49,444 nucleotides of DNA from Chloroflexota bacterium (GTDB lineage: Bacteria > Chloroflexota > Anaerolineae > Promineifilales > Promineifilaceae), in NCBI GenBank assembly GCA_013112725.1, contig JABFFZ010000041.1, positions 1 through 49,444 of the forward strand, in the 5' to 3' direction. Positions 31,866-41,376 of the stretch are shown one piece after another. Position 1 is the stretch's first letter, and the number at the start of each line of letters is the position of its first letter. The notes under the pieces are model-generated. The model was not told the DNA's origin, did not search any database, and saw only the letters and a list, made by a program, of their open reading frames with translations. The translations under genes were made by a program, and so were the position numbers.

Positions 31866-33394
31866 TCTGTACTGCGGGGGCGGTATTGCAGAGCTTCGGC
31901 CAGGTGCGCCGGTTCAATGGCGGGCGCGCCGCCCAGGTCGGCAATGGTGCGGGCCACTTTCAGTACCCGATGGTACGCGCGGGCGCTGAGGCTCATCTGA
32001 GACATGGCGCTTTTCATCAGTCGTTTGCCTGTTTCATCAACCTGGCAAATTTCGCGCACTTGGCTTGGCCCCATTTCCGCATTGCAGTGCAAGCCGTACC
32101 GTTGCAATCGCTCTGCTTGAATTTGCCGGGCGTTTTCCACCCGTTCCCGAATCACGGCGGAAGGTTCGCCGCGATGGAGGCTGGTAAGCTTTTCAAAAGG
32201 GACGCGGGGCACATCTACATGCAGGTCAATACGATCCATGAGAGGGCCGGAGATGCGCTTCTGGTAGCGGGTGATCATGGCGTTGGAACAGGTGCAGGCA
32301 TGGGTGGGGTCGCCAAAATAGCCGCAGGGGCAGGGGTTTTGGGCAGCAATGAGCATGAAGTTAGCGGGGTAGGTGACGGTGCCGGAAGCGCGGGAGATGG
32401 AGACTTCACGCGGCAGCCCTTCCAGCGGCTGGCGCAACACTTCAATCAGCCGCTCGCTAAATTCGGGCAGTTCGTCCAGAAAAAGGACGCCGCGGTGGGC
32501 CAGGGAGATTTCGCCGGGGCGAGGCCAGGCGCCGCCGCCCACCAGACCGGCATAGCTGATGGTGTGGTGAGGGGCGCGAAACGGCCGTTCCCGGATCAAG
32601 GGCGTATCGGCCGGCAGCAAACCGGCCACGCTGTAAATCTTGGTTACTTCCAGCGCCTCGTCCACCGACATGCGCGGCAAAATGCCGGGCAATGATTTGG
32701 AAATGAGCGTTTTGCCCGCGCCCGGCGGCCCACTCATCAGACAATTGTGCCCGCCCGCTGCCGCAATTTCCATGGCCCGCTTCACATGTTCCTGCCCCAT
32801 GATGTCGGCAAAGTCGGCTGCGTACAGCGGATCGCCGCCAAAGACTTCCTTCAAGTCTACGGAAAAGGGTTGAATGGCACGCAGCCCGGTGAGGTGATCC
32901 ACCAGTTCTTGCAAATTTTGCACGGGGATGACTTCCACGTCATCCAGTAGAGCGGCTTCCCCGGCATCGGCGGCCGGCACATAGACACGGCCGTAGCCCT
33001 CCTTTCGCGCCAACGCCGTCATGGGCAAAATGCCTTTGGTGTGCCGCGTAGAGCCATCTAGCGAAAGTTCGCCCAGGAACAACGCGCCGTTTAGTTTATC
33101 GGGCCAGATTTGTTGGGAAGCGGCCAAAATACCCACCGCAATGGGCAGATCATAGGCTGGACCTTCTTTGCGCAGGTCAGCAGGGGCCAGATTGACGGTA
33201 ATGCGTTTGTTGCCGGGGAATTCCAGGCCGCTGTTTTTAATGGCGCTGTGAACCCGGTCGCGGCTTTCACGCACGGCCGCATCGGGTAGCCCCACCAGAT
33301 TAAAAATGGGGCCACCACGCAGCAGGTCTACTTCCACCTCCACCAGTTCAGCTTCCAAACCGACAATGGCGCAACTGATGACTTTAGCCAGCAT
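31862..33394 (-). CDS. comM: YifB/ComM-family Mg-chelatase-like AAA ATPase
   Basis: The 510-residue protein has the N-terminal ChlI-like domain (MLAKVISCAIVGLEAELVEV, NLVGLPDAAVRESRDRV), a central AAA module with Walker A GPPGAGKT and Walker B LFLDELPEF, a Cys-rich loop (CPCGYFGDPTHACTC) and the C-terminal helical domain (SARAYHRVLKVARTIADL). In Vibrio, ComM is a branch-migration helicase used in natural transformation. Together with comEC in this window this suggests the organism may take up DNA. Full length. Confidence 0.93.
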   Translation of the reverse strand: MLAKVISCAIVGLEAELVEVEVDLLRGGPIFNLVGLPDAAVRESRDRVHSAIKNSGLEFPGNKRITVNLAPADLRKEGPAYDLPIAVGILAASQQIWPDKLNGALFLGELSLDGSTRHTKGILPMTALARKEGYGRVYVPAADAGEAALLDDVEVIPVQNLQELVDHLTGLRAIQPFSVDLKEVFGGDPLYAADFADIMGQEHVKRAMEIAAAGGHNCLMSGPPGAGKTLISKSLPGILPRMSVDEALEVTKIYSVAGLLPADTPLIRERPFRAPHHTISYAGLVGGGAWPRPGEISLAHRGVLFLDELPEFSERLIEVLRQPLEGLPREVSISRASGTVTYPANFMLIAAQNPCPCGYFGDPTHACTCSNAMITRYQKRISGPLMDRIDLHVDVPRVPFEKLTSLHRGEPSAVIRERVENARQIQAERLQRYGLHCNAEMGPSQVREICQVDETGKRLMKSAMSQMSLSARAYHRVLKVARTIADLGGAPAIEPAHLAEALQYRPRSTE

Positions 33395-33404
33395 AGTTTA
33401 CTTC

Positions 33405-33470
33405 CCTGACGCCAGATGTCTGATGCCCGATGTCTGAAGACCATCTCGACCATCGGATTACCGACTATGG
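33405..33470. repeat. Junction repeat, unit GATGTCTGATGCCC
   Basis: Tandem units of CAGATGTCTGATGCCCGATGTCTGA are followed by a partial inverse arm and by CGGATTACCGAC at the 3' end of the hybrid kinase gene. The symmetry is weaker than at other junctions. Confidence 0.45.
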
Positions 33471-35903
33471 CTTACCGTCCACCGGCAACTCCAAAACAAA
33501 GGTACTACCATCATTCTCGCTCTCTACCCAAATCTTGCCCCCATGCGCTTCGGCAATTGAATAAACTAACGCCAGCCCCAAACCGGAGCCTTCATCCCCC
33601 CCCACATCTTTGCCCCGATAAAAGGTTTCAAAAATATAGGGCTTGTCACTTTCGGCGATCCCCTCCCCTTTATCACAAACTTTGATCAGCACATGGTGAT
33701 TATCCCCAGAAACAACAACTTCCACCATTTCATTTTCTGGGGAAAACTTGATGGCATTATCTACCAGGTTGCTAACCGCGCGCCGTAGTTGGGTGGGGTT
33801 TCCCTGCACTACGCCCTTATTACCTTCGGCCGTCAACACCAATGTTACCCGGCGCGATAAGGCCTGTATCTGATAATCCTCTACCACTTCGGTTGCAATT
33901 TCCAGCAGATCGCAGGGTTGTGATTGCTGTTCAAGCCCGGTATTGACTTTTGCCAGTTCCAGCAAACCATCCACCAACCCCATCATTTTCTCGGCCGCTT
34001 GCAAGATTTGGGCCGCAATCCGGTCTTGTGTCTCGTTCAAGTCGCCGGCGCCTGCTAAACTGCGAGCCAACTCACGGATTTGCGTCAGGGGGGCGCGCAT
34101 GTCGTGGGACACAGTAGCCACAAAGTGGTCTTTGGCTTTATCCAGGTCACGCAAATGGGTGATGTCTTGCAAGATAAGGATACGGCCGTGACCCGGAATG
34201 GGCGCTACTCGTGACACCCACACCGAACCATCCGGCAGTGTCAGTTCAACGGCCGTTTCCAGCAACGGCTCCGTCAGCAATGCCACCACCTCTGGGGGAT
34301 GAATAACCTGCGCCACCGGCCGGCCAATCGCCTCCGGCGCCAGATGCAGCCGCTTACGCGCTTCCTGATTGAGCAAAAGAACCCGTCCCCGCGCATCGGT
34401 AATCAGAATGGGGCTGCTGTTATGTTCCAGCGTCGCTTCCAAATGCTGCTTGCGTGTTTCCGCCTCCCGAAAAAGCAGGGCATTAGAAACGGCAATGGCG
34501 ACGGCCGAAGCAATAGACAGCGCCCGTTCCACATCCTGATCATCAAAATCGCCATCTAGCTTATTTAGCAGCTCCATCACCCCCACCACCTGCCGCCGAA
34601 AAACCAGCGGCACACACAGCAGGGAACGGGTGACAAAACCCGTCAACTCATCCGCCTCGCGAAAATGCAGCGGATGGGTCGCCACATCATTCGAGTAAAT
34701 CCACTTACCCGTCCGCGCCACCGCCCCGGCAATACCCTTATCCACAGGCAGCCGTACATCACTCAATGTCTCCGATGGCGTGCCCACATTTGCCAACACT
34801 TTCAGCGATTGTCCCGATTCGTCCAGCCACCACAAAGAAGAGGCTTCAATGCGCCAGCTATCATGCACCTGGGTAATGGTCAGGCGTACCACTTCTTCCA
34901 GTTCCAGGGTGGACGTAATGGTGCGGGTAATTTCGCCCAACACATTGAGTTCCACCAGGCGACCGGCCAATGCCTGGTCGGCGGCTTGAAATACCCGTGC
35001 ATTTTCCAGCGCAATGGCGGCATAATCGGCCAGAAACGAGAGCAAAAATTCATCTTGTTTGCTAAACGAACGGAAAGCAACCAGGTTATTGACCCCCAAC
35101 ACGCCCAGAGGGACACCACGCAGTTTGAGGGGCACAAACAACACGGCGCGGGCGTAATAGTCATCCCCCAATTTGATGCCCTGACCTGAAGAGCGAGATT
35201 GTCGCCACGGCCGTCCCGTTTGCAACACCTGCCCAATTTGGGAATCCGCTACCAAGAACCGCTCTGGTTCGGTTTGCCCTTTCGCTCCATTTTTTCTGCC
35301 ATAAACCAGCAGGTATTCACCACTTTCATCCAACTTCCAGATAATACTTTCCTCAGCGTCCGTTAGCTGCGTGGCTGCCTCCAATACCCGTTCCAATACC
35401 TGGTCTACACTCAGCAATGAAGCAATCGCTTTGCCAATGTTAGACAGCGTTCCCATCTCATGCGCCTGGCGGCTCAGTTCCAGCTTGGCCCGGCGCAGTT
35501 GCTCCGCCAAATCCTCTTTGTCATGCAGAAGACGGGGTTCCACCAAAGCCCGGTCTATCGTTTCCTTAATTTCATCTACCGTAAAGGGCTTGATAATGTA
35601 ATCTTTGGCGCCTAAACGAAACGCATCAATGGCACTCTGTTCCGAACCATAACCGGTCATCAAGACAACCGGTGTACTCAATGACTCCTTAGCCATTTGT
35701 TGCAGCACATCCGTACCTGTCATCTCCGGCAAATGCAAATCCAACAGTACCAGGTCTGGGTTCCTTTCCCGAATAAGTTGCAACCCCGTCTGTCCATCGT
35801 AGGCATACAGGGTTTGATAGCCAAACGTAGGCAGCATGTACTCCGTCAGATGTTTTACAATTTCCCTGCTGTCGTCAACAATCAGGATAGTTTCGCCACT
35901 CAT
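33465..35903 (-). CDS. Hybrid sensor kinase REC-GAF-GAF-PAS-HisKA-HATPase
   Basis: The 812-residue protein has an N-terminal receiver domain (Asp10/11, phospho-acceptor Asp55 in LVLLDLHLP, Lys in DYIIKPF). Two GAF domains (about 160-310 and 335-485), a PAS domain (about 495-590), HisKA with His600 (HFVATVSHDMRAPL) and a Bergerat ATPase with N box (NLVDNAIKFSPENE) and GSGLGLALVYSI follow. A receiver at the N-terminus suggests that phosphoryl signals from another kinase adjust its activity. The ATG at 35903 is used because the receiver fold starts there. No membrane segment. It has no adjacent DNA-binding regulator, so its output is unknown. Confidence 0.9.
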   Translation of the reverse strand: MSGETILIVDDSREIVKHLTEYMLPTFGYQTLYAYDGQTGLQLIRERNPDLVLLDLHLPEMTGTDVLQQMAKESLSTPVVLMTGYGSEQSAIDAFRLGAKDYIIKPFTVDEIKETIDRALVEPRLLHDKEDLAEQLRRAKLELSRQAHEMGTLSNIGKAIASLLSVDQVLERVLEAATQLTDAEESIIWKLDESGEYLLVYGRKNGAKGQTEPERFLVADSQIGQVLQTGRPWRQSRSSGQGIKLGDDYYARAVLFVPLKLRGVPLGVLGVNNLVAFRSFSKQDEFLLSFLADYAAIALENARVFQAADQALAGRLVELNVLGEITRTITSTLELEEVVRLTITQVHDSWRIEASSLWWLDESGQSLKVLANVGTPSETLSDVRLPVDKGIAGAVARTGKWIYSNDVATHPLHFREADELTGFVTRSLLCVPLVFRRQVVGVMELLNKLDGDFDDQDVERALSIASAVAIAVSNALLFREAETRKQHLEATLEHNSSPILITDARGRVLLLNQEARKRLHLAPEAIGRPVAQVIHPPEVVALLTEPLLETAVELTLPDGSVWVSRVAPIPGHGRILILQDITHLRDLDKAKDHFVATVSHDMRAPLTQIRELARSLAGAGDLNETQDRIAAQILQAAEKMMGLVDGLLELAKVNTGLEQQSQPCDLLEIATEVVEDYQIQALSRRVTLVLTAEGNKGVVQGNPTQLRRAVSNLVDNAIKFSPENEMVEVVVSGDNHHVLIKVCDKGEGIAESDKPYIFETFYRGKDVGGDEGSGLGLALVYSIAEAHGGKIWVESENDGSTFVLELPVDGKP

Positions 35904-36039
35904 AAATCTTTCGTTTGGAGATGGCACAAACAACAGTTCCCACCCCTCTCCTCACACTCCATTTATATCGTTGTAGGCAAAATCGGCAAAATCTGGTACT
36001 TGTGTATTATTGAGATCATTTAACCCTCTTTGCCAGCGG

Positions 36040-36048
36040 ATTATAACA
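36040..36048 (-). promoter_or_regulatory. Extended -10 promoter TGT-TATAAT
   Basis: On the minus strand TGTTATAAT matches the extended -10 consensus. It would give a leader of about 130 nt for the hybrid kinase gene. No convincing -35 is seen. A small palindrome GTCTT-TG-AAGAC lies just upstream at 36072-36083. Confidence 0.45.
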
Positions 36049-36152
36049 TAAGCAGTTGATTAGAGGCACAGTCTTTGAAGACCGGGCGTTGAATCCTATA
36101 ATTTTAGGTAATAAGGCTATCGTTTCATCTTAAATTAAAACAACGTCGTAAC

Positions 36153-36169
36153 GCGATTTGGTAAATCGC
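36153..36169 (+). promoter_or_regulatory. Leader palindrome GCGATTT-GGT-AAATCGC upstream of hutU
   Basis: A perfect 7-bp inverted repeat with a 3-nt centre, extended by outer pairs GTCGT/ACGAC. It ends 23 nt before the hutU ATG and just before the AAGGAGAAGG ribosome site. It differs from the palindrome at 4417-4433 only in the centre (GGT against GGA), and spacing to the start is the same. Confidence 0.65.
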
Positions 36170-36192
36170 ACGACATAGCAAGGAGAAGGAAA

Positions 36193-37845
36193 ATGAACCG
36201 TGTTGTGCGCGCCCCTGTTGGAACTAAACTGCATTGCAAAGGCTGGCTGCAAGAAGCCGCCTACCGCATGTTGCAAAACAACCTGGACCCCGATGTAGCC
36301 GGTGATCCGCAAAACCTGATCGTGTATGGCGGACGCGGACGCGCCGCCCGCAATTGGGCCGCCTTCGACGCCATCCTCACTTCCCTGCAAACACTGGAAA
36401 ACGACGAAACGCTGCTGGTGCAAAGCGGTAAACCGGTGGCTGTGTTCCGCACCCACCCAGACGCGCCCCGTGTCCTCATCGCCAACTCCAACATGGTGCC
36501 TCATTGGGCCACTCAGGAAAATTTTGACAAATGGGAGGCGGAAGGGCTGATCATGTACGGGCAGATGACGGCCGGCAGTTGGATTTATATTGGCACGCAG
36601 GGCATTTTACAGGGCACGTATGAAACCTTTGCGGAAGCGGCGCGGCAGGCCGGCTGGCCTTCGCTGCAAGGCAAATGGGTGCTAACGGCCGGATTGGGGG
36701 AGATGGGTGGCGCGCAGCCATTAGCCATTACCATGAACGGCGGCGTGGGGCTGCTGGTGGAGGTGGATGAATGGCGGGCGAACCGCCGTCTGGAACACCG
36801 GTATATTGATGAAGTCGCGGAGGATTATAACGACGCGCTGGCGCGAGTTGAACATTATGTCAAATCTGGTCAACCCCGTTCCATTGGGCTGATTGGTAAT
36901 GCGGCCGAGGTCTTTCCCCGTTTGCTGGCCGAAGGGCGCATCCCGGACATGGTCACAGACCAGACTTCGGCGCATGATTTTCTGGCTTATTTCCCGCATA
37001 CGCTCTCGTTTGACGAAGGCCGAAAGCTGCGTGACGAAAACCCCACTGAGTTTGCCCGCCTGTCGGCGCAATCTATGGCGGTGCAGTGCGCAGCCATGGT
37101 GGAATTCAAAAAACAGGGCGCAATTGTCTTTGACTATGGCAACAATTTACGGCAGCGGGCTTTTGACGAGGGGGTGACCGAGGCGTTTAGTTATCCGGGG
37201 TTTGTGCCGGCGTATATACGGCCGTTATTCTGCGAAGGTAAAGGGCCATTCCGTTGGGTTGCGCTGAGCGGCGACCCAGAGGATATATACGTCACCGACC
37301 GGGCCATCCTGGAACTATTCCCCGAAAACGAAGGGCTGCGCCGCTGGATCACCATGGCTCAGGAGAAAGTCCACTTTCAAGGACTGCCCGCCCGCATTTG
37401 CTGGCTGGGGTATGGCGAACGGGACAAAGCCGGGCTGCTGTTCAACGACCTGGTAGCGCGCGGCGCGGTGAAAGCGCCCATCGTCATTGGCCGTGACCAT
37501 CTGGATGCCGGTTCCGTGGCCAGCCCCAACCGGGAAACGGAAGGGATGCGCGATGGCTCTGACGCCATTGGCGACTGGCCTATCCTCAACGCGCTGATCA
37601 ACACCGCCGCCGGCGCCACCTGGGTCAGCTTTCATCATGGCGGCGGTGTGGGTATTGGCTACAGCCTACACGCGGGACAGGTGATTGTGGCCGACGGTAC
37701 GCCAGAAGCAGCCGCGCGGTTAAAACGGGTGTTGACCGTTGACCCCGGCATGGGCGTGGTGCGCCATGTGGACGCCGGTTACCCGGAAGCCATCCAGACG
37801 GCTAAAGAGCGGGGTGTACAGATTCCGATGATGCCATCTGCCTGA
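36193..37845 (+). CDS. hutU: Urocanate hydratase (urocanase)
   Basis: The 550-residue enzyme adds water to urocanate in histidine breakdown, using tightly bound NAD+. The sequence shows the NAD+-binding part ([20 protein letters not shown]), the family motif [14 protein letters not shown] and the active-site cysteine Cys403 in [14 protein letters not shown]; the tail [18 protein letters not shown] is diagnostic. Length is typical. No hutH, hutI or hutG lies nearby, so the rest of the pathway must be elsewhere or absent. The leader contains the palindrome at 36153-36169. Confidence 0.96.
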   Translation: MNRVVRAPVGTKLHCKGWLQEAAYRMLQNNLDPDVAGDPQNLIVYGGRGRAARNWAAFDAILTSLQTLENDETLLVQSGKPVAVFRTHPDAPRVLIANSNMVPHWATQENFDKWEAEGLIMYGQMTAGSWIYIGTQGILQGTYETFAEAARQAGWPSLQGKWVLTAGLGEMGGAQPLAITMNGGVGLLVEVDEWRANRRLEHRYIDEVAEDYNDALARVEHYVKSGQPRSIGLIGNAAEVFPRLLAEGRIPDMVTDQTSAHDFLAYFPHTLSFDEGRKLRDENPTEFARLSAQSMAVQCAAMVEFKKQGAIVFDYGNNLRQRAFDEGVTEAFSYPGFVPAYIRPLFCEGKGPFRWVALSGDPEDIYVTDRAILELFPENEGLRRWITMAQEKVHFQGLPARICWLGYGERDKAGLLFNDLVARGAVKAPIVIGRDHLDAGSVASPNRETEGMRDGSDAIGDWPILNALINTAAGATWVSFHHGGGVGIGYSLHAGQVIVADGTPEAAARLKRVLTVDPGMGVVRHVDAGYPEAIQTAKERGVQIPMMPSA

Positions 37846-37850
37846 ATAAC

Positions 37851-37879
37851 TTTACGTAACGCTAAAAACGTGCTATATT
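37851..37879 (+). promoter_or_regulatory. Promoter TTTACG-17-TATATT
   Basis: A -35/-10 pair with ideal 17-bp spacing lies about 80 nt before the LysM lipoprotein start, right after hutU ends. It suggests that the LysM gene is transcribed separately. Confidence 0.55.
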
Positions 37880-37959
37880 ATGTTCACCTGTTATGTAAAT
37901 GAATTAGTCGGCCTGGTGTGAATATGGACACGGCCGTCAACAATCAGCGGAGGTCAATT

Positions 37960-38754
37960 ATGGTGTCCCGTCGAAAGCTCTTCAGTATCCTTGTTTTACT
38001 TCTCTCCATCATGCTCATGCTGTCAGCCTGTGAGATGCCCATTCCCGGCAGCAGCGAACCCACCGCCACGCCGGACCCCAATATCGGCGGCGGCACCGAC
38101 GGCCCGCCGCAGACAGAACCGGGCGGCGAACAGACTCAGCCTGTTGAAGGTGGCGAGCAGCCGGGTGGTGAACAGGCTCAACCGACCGAAGGTGGCGAGC
38201 AAACTCAGCCGGCCGAAGGCGGCGAGCAAACTCAACCCGTTGAAGGTGGCGGACAAACCCAACCAACTGAAGGCGGCGAACAAACCCAACCAACTGAAGG
38301 CGGTGGGCAAACCCAACCAACCGAAGGTGGCGAACAGACGACAACCTCACCGCCGGCGACGGGCGGCGAACCATCGTCAGGGGGCGGCACAGTAGGCACA
38401 CCACCTGCCCAGGAAGTCGTTCACATTGTGCAGCCAGGGGAAAACCTCTTCCGCATTGGCTTGCACTATGGGTATTCGTGGACGGTTTTGGCGCGCTATA
38501 ACGGCATCCCCAACCCCAACTTTATTGTGGTCGGTCAGGCCATTCGCATTCCGGCGGCAGGCAGCAGCGAGGGCAGCGGCGGACAGCCGACTGATGGCAA
38601 TTACACCTATTACGTGGTGCAACCGGGTGATAATTTGTTCCGCATTGGGCTGAAGTTTGGCATGAGTTGGGTTTATATTGCCGAAGCAAATGGCATCGTC
38701 AACCCCCATTACATTGTCACCGGTCAGGTGCTTAAAATTCCTGTTTCTTCATAA
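37960..38754 (+). CDS. LysM-repeat lipoprotein with Gln/Glu/Pro tandem linker
   Basis: The 264-residue protein has a lipoprotein signal ending in LMLSAC, a linker (about 40-145) made largely of nonapeptide repeats GGEQTQPTE, and two C-terminal LysM domains (VQPGENLFRIGLHYGYSW near 157 and VQPGDNLFRIGLKFGMSW near 222). LysM domains bind glycan chains of peptidoglycan or related polymers, so the protein likely ties the membrane to the cell wall. The ATG at 37960 is chosen for its CGGAGG site; an upstream GTG at 37918 would place charged residues before the signal peptide. A bidirectional terminator follows. Confidence 0.88.
   Translation: MVSRRKLFSILVLLLSIMLMLSACEMPIPGSSEPTATPDPNIGGGTDGPPQTEPGGEQTQPVEGGEQPGGEQAQPTEGGEQTQPAEGGEQTQPVEGGGQTQPTEGGEQTQPTEGGGQTQPTEGGEQTTTSPPATGGEPSSGGGTVGTPPAQEVVHIVQPGENLFRIGLHYGYSWTVLARYNGIPNPNFIVVGQAIRIPAAGSSEGSGGQPTDGNYTYYVVQPGDNLFRIGLKFGMSWVYIAEANGIVNPHYIVTGQVLKIPVSS
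38124..38340. repeat. 27-bp tandem repeats in the LysM protein gene
   Basis: Imperfect 27-bp units encode GGEQTQPTE-type nonapeptides, seven or eight in a row with substitutions at positions 3, 5 and 8. The copy number probably varies between strains. Confidence 0.85.
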
Positions 38755-38756
38755 AA

Positions 38757-38806
38757 AAAGATTGGAGATTGGAGATTAACCAATCCCCAATCTCCAATCT
38801 CTCTTT
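38757..38806. terminator. Bidirectional terminator built from AGATTGG units
   Basis: Arms AGATTGGAGATTGG (38759-38772) and CCAATCTCCAATCT (38787-38800) pair over 14 bp. Seven A precede and six T follow the hairpin, so it should terminate on both strands between two convergent genes. It shows that at least one of the tandem-unit inverted repeats in this genome is a true terminator. Confidence 0.85.
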
Positions 38807-38807
38807 T

Positions 38808-41246
38808 TTACGGCCGTAACACCAACGTATCCACCGCATTGGCCTCCACCGCTGCCCGGCTCCACCACAGCGGGTGGTACTCCCCGTTTAACCACAACTC
38901 AATTTCGTTGTCATACAGCGGGTGGCCCGGATGCCCACTCTGACCGGTGGGAATAACGGCGCGGCTGGCGTCAAAGTCGCTCAAATCCAAAATCATGCGC
39001 ATCGAGGGGTGGCCGGTGATCGCCGCCGGATCACCCGGCGCCCAGCCCGTGGCGTTCACAATACTGCGCCCGCCATCGGCCGCAAATGGCCCACGATTCA
39101 CCAACGCCTCAATATCGGCAATGCCACTGCTGCCCAGAGGCAGGCTGACAAACGTGGCCGTATGCAGTTTGCCCCAGGCCACTTCCCCTCCCTTATTTTC
39201 ATCCAGCCAGGCCAGTGCCTCCGTCAGTGCTTGCAGCAGAATATCTTCGCGGCTTTCTTTCTGCGGCGTGTTGACATTATCCCACCAGGGAGACAGCACA
39301 TCAGGGGCGATGGCGTGCAGGAAGATGTTGTTACGAATCTCACCAACATTCTCCTCGCCAATTTCATCGGCCAGAATAGCCGGGTACAGGTGGACGTAAA
39401 ACAGTTCAAAAATGGTAGCGGCGGTGCTGTCCCGCACTTCTTGCCCATCCCAACTGCGCAGGGTGTTGATGGCCGCCTGCACCTGCGGATCAGCCGATTG
39501 CAGATTCGCCAGATAGGGCACATACGTTTTGGCTAAGAGGGAGAAGTTGTCGTTTTGGATGGCGGCAATGTCATCCATCGAGATTTTGCCGCCATTGGCA
39601 ATGATGGCGTCAATCATTTCCACGATGCGCAAACCCCGGTCGCCATCGGCCCAATCGCGGGTGATGTAGTGGGGGTAGGCCCGGTCTACAATGGCGTGGT
39701 TGGCGGTGACAATGTAGCCCTGGTCAGGGTTGAAGAGAGCGGGCAATTCTTCAAAAGGAATCCAGCCTTCCCATTCATATTCATCTGTCCAGCCGGGCGC
39801 AGGCACCATGCCCATGCCGCTGCGGCGAATGGGCGTGTGCCCCGGCATCTGATAGCCGATATTGCCTTCGCGGTCGGCGTAGATGACGTTTTGGGAGGGA
39901 ATGTCCCAATAGCGCAGGGCGTCACGGAATTCCTGGTAATTGCTGGCCTGGTTCAGCATCAGCACCGCCTGTAAGACACGGGATGGTTCCTGCGCTGCCC
40001 AACGCACGGCCAACACGTCGGCCGCATCGTCCAGCACATCGCTGATGATGGGGCCGTGACGGGTAATGCGCACCGGCAGGATCACATCGTCGCCGCCGTT
40101 GACCTTGATGACCTCTTCGATGATTTCCAGATCGTGCATGTCGCCCATGTACTCGTACTGGTTGCCGGCGACGCGTTCGATGTAAAGGTCTTGCACGTCG
40201 GCGCCGGTATTGGTAACGCCCCAGGCGATGTCATTGTTGTGGCCGATGATGACGCCGGGCACCCCGGCAAAAGAGAAACCGACCGCATCGTAACCGGGGG
40301 CGTGCAGCCCCACCTGGTACCATATGGCGGGCATCTGGATGCTGAGGTGGGGGTCGTTAGCCAGCAGGGGTAGTCCGGTGTTGGTGTGTTCGCCGCTAAT
40401 GACCCAATTGTTGGAGCCAACAAAAAATTCACCGCCCAGGGTTTGCGGGGCCGCGCCGATAAGGGTGGTGTTGACGTTTTGCCAGTTCACGGCCGTGCCC
40501 CACCCCGCCGGTACACGCTGACCGGCAATCTCGCTCACCAACTGGTCGGTGGGGGCAATCACAGGCCGGTTGTTGTAAGGATAGGGCGGTACCAGTTCGG
40601 CTACCACCTCTTCGCCAAACTGGTCAATCATGCGGGCGTAGGCCAGTTCCCGGTCAATGTCATTGGCCAGGTCAAACGACATGACGACTCCCCAGCCAAC
40701 CGTGTCAACCGGTTCCCAGGGTTCAATTTCCCAGGCTTCGTTGACGGCCTGGAGAACGGTATAGTTGAGCGATAATTCGCCGGGGGATTTATCGCCGATG
40801 TAGGCGTTGACACCGGCGGCATAGGCCTCCAACAAGGCATAATAGGCCGGTTCGTTTTCGCGGTAATACGCGACTGTGGCTTCGGCCATGCGGTTCCAGC
40901 CCATGGTGCGGATAAATTTATCATTGTCCAGGGTGGATTCCCCGGCAATTTCGGAAATGCGCCCCTGCCCAATGTGCCGCCACCATTCCATTTGCCAGAA
41001 ACGGTCCTGGGCATGGACGTAACCCTGGGCAAACAACAGGTCTTCCAGGCTGCCGGCATAAATGTGAGGGATGCCGTATTCATCGCGGTAAACGGTAACT
41101 TCGGCTTTGAGACCGGGCACGGTTTGAGCGCCGGCGATGTCGGGGTACGGCCGTCGCTGTACCACCAGCAGCGCCACCACCGCCGCCAATAACAAAGCAA
41201 ATACGCCCACTAAAATGTAGGCCAGGATGTGAAGTACGCGGTTCAT
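38808..41246 (-). CDS. Penicillin acylase-family (Ntn) amidohydrolase
   Basis: The 812-residue protein begins with a membrane/signal segment (ILVGVFALLLAAVVALLVV). It then has the N-terminal alpha part with RDEYGIPHIYAGS, and the autocleavage site GSNNW, where Ser278 becomes the nucleophile of the beta chain. The beta chain carries GHNNDIAWGVTNTG and TANHAIVD, typical of the S45 family. Mature enzymes hydrolyse amide bonds of acylated compounds such as acyl-homoserine lactones or beta-lactams; the natural substrate here is unknown. The ATG at 41246 has AAGGAG 6 nt upstream; the 36 upstream codons are translated repeat. Confidence 0.92.
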   Translation of the reverse strand: MNRVLHILAYILVGVFALLLAAVVALLVVQRRPYPDIAGAQTVPGLKAEVTVYRDEYGIPHIYAGSLEDLLFAQGYVHAQDRFWQMEWWRHIGQGRISEIAGESTLDNDKFIRTMGWNRMAEATVAYYRENEPAYYALLEAYAAGVNAYIGDKSPGELSLNYTVLQAVNEAWEIEPWEPVDTVGWGVVMSFDLANDIDRELAYARMIDQFGEEVVAELVPPYPYNNRPVIAPTDQLVSEIAGQRVPAGWGTAVNWQNVNTTLIGAAPQTLGGEFFVGSNNWVISGEHTNTGLPLLANDPHLSIQMPAIWYQVGLHAPGYDAVGFSFAGVPGVIIGHNNDIAWGVTNTGADVQDLYIERVAGNQYEYMGDMHDLEIIEEVIKVNGGDDVILPVRITRHGPIISDVLDDAADVLAVRWAAQEPSRVLQAVLMLNQASNYQEFRDALRYWDIPSQNVIYADREGNIGYQMPGHTPIRRSGMGMVPAPGWTDEYEWEGWIPFEELPALFNPDQGYIVTANHAIVDRAYPHYITRDWADGDRGLRIVEMIDAIIANGGKISMDDIAAIQNDNFSLLAKTYVPYLANLQSADPQVQAAINTLRSWDGQEVRDSTAATIFELFYVHLYPAILADEIGEENVGEIRNNIFLHAIAPDVLSPWWDNVNTPQKESREDILLQALTEALAWLDENKGGEVAWGKLHTATFVSLPLGSSGIADIEALVNRGPFAADGGRSIVNATGWAPGDPAAITGHPSMRMILDLSDFDASRAVIPTGQSGHPGHPLYDNEIELWLNGEYHPLWWSRAAVEANAVDTLVLRP

Positions 41247-41261
41247 TTTCTTCTCCTTATG

Positions 41262-41328
41262 TGAGTGGATGGTTGTTGGTTGCTGGTGGCTGGGGCAACA
41301 AGCAACCAGCCACCAGCAACCAGCACAA
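41262..41328. repeat. Inverted repeat between divergent genes, unit TTGGTTGCTGGTGGCTGG
   Basis: TTGGTTGCTGGTGGCTGG is mirrored by CCAGCCACCAGCAACCAG with a loop of about 15 nt. It lies in the leader of the penicillin acylase gene and upstream of the A24 peptidase promoter, so here the hairpin is at gene starts and not at ends. Confidence 0.8.
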
Positions 41329-41340
41329 TCATACCCGCTT

Positions 41341-41370
41341 TTGGGATGGGCCAAAAATGTGGCGTATAAT
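41341..41370 (+). promoter_or_regulatory. Promoter of a leaderless A24 peptidase gene
   Basis: TTGGGA-18 bp-TATAAT; the -10 box ends 6 nt before the ATG at 41377, so the transcript should begin at or next to the start codon. There is no ribosome site. Spacing is identical to that of mntA. Confidence 0.6.
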
Positions 41371-41376
41371 TCGCTT

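Noticed and set aside
41269..41376. Upstream extension of the A24 peptidase and of the penicillin acylase into the junction repeat
   Set aside because: The added residues are translated repeat (CWWL, QQPTT-like) and the ATGs at 41377 and 41246 have promoter or ribosome-site support.
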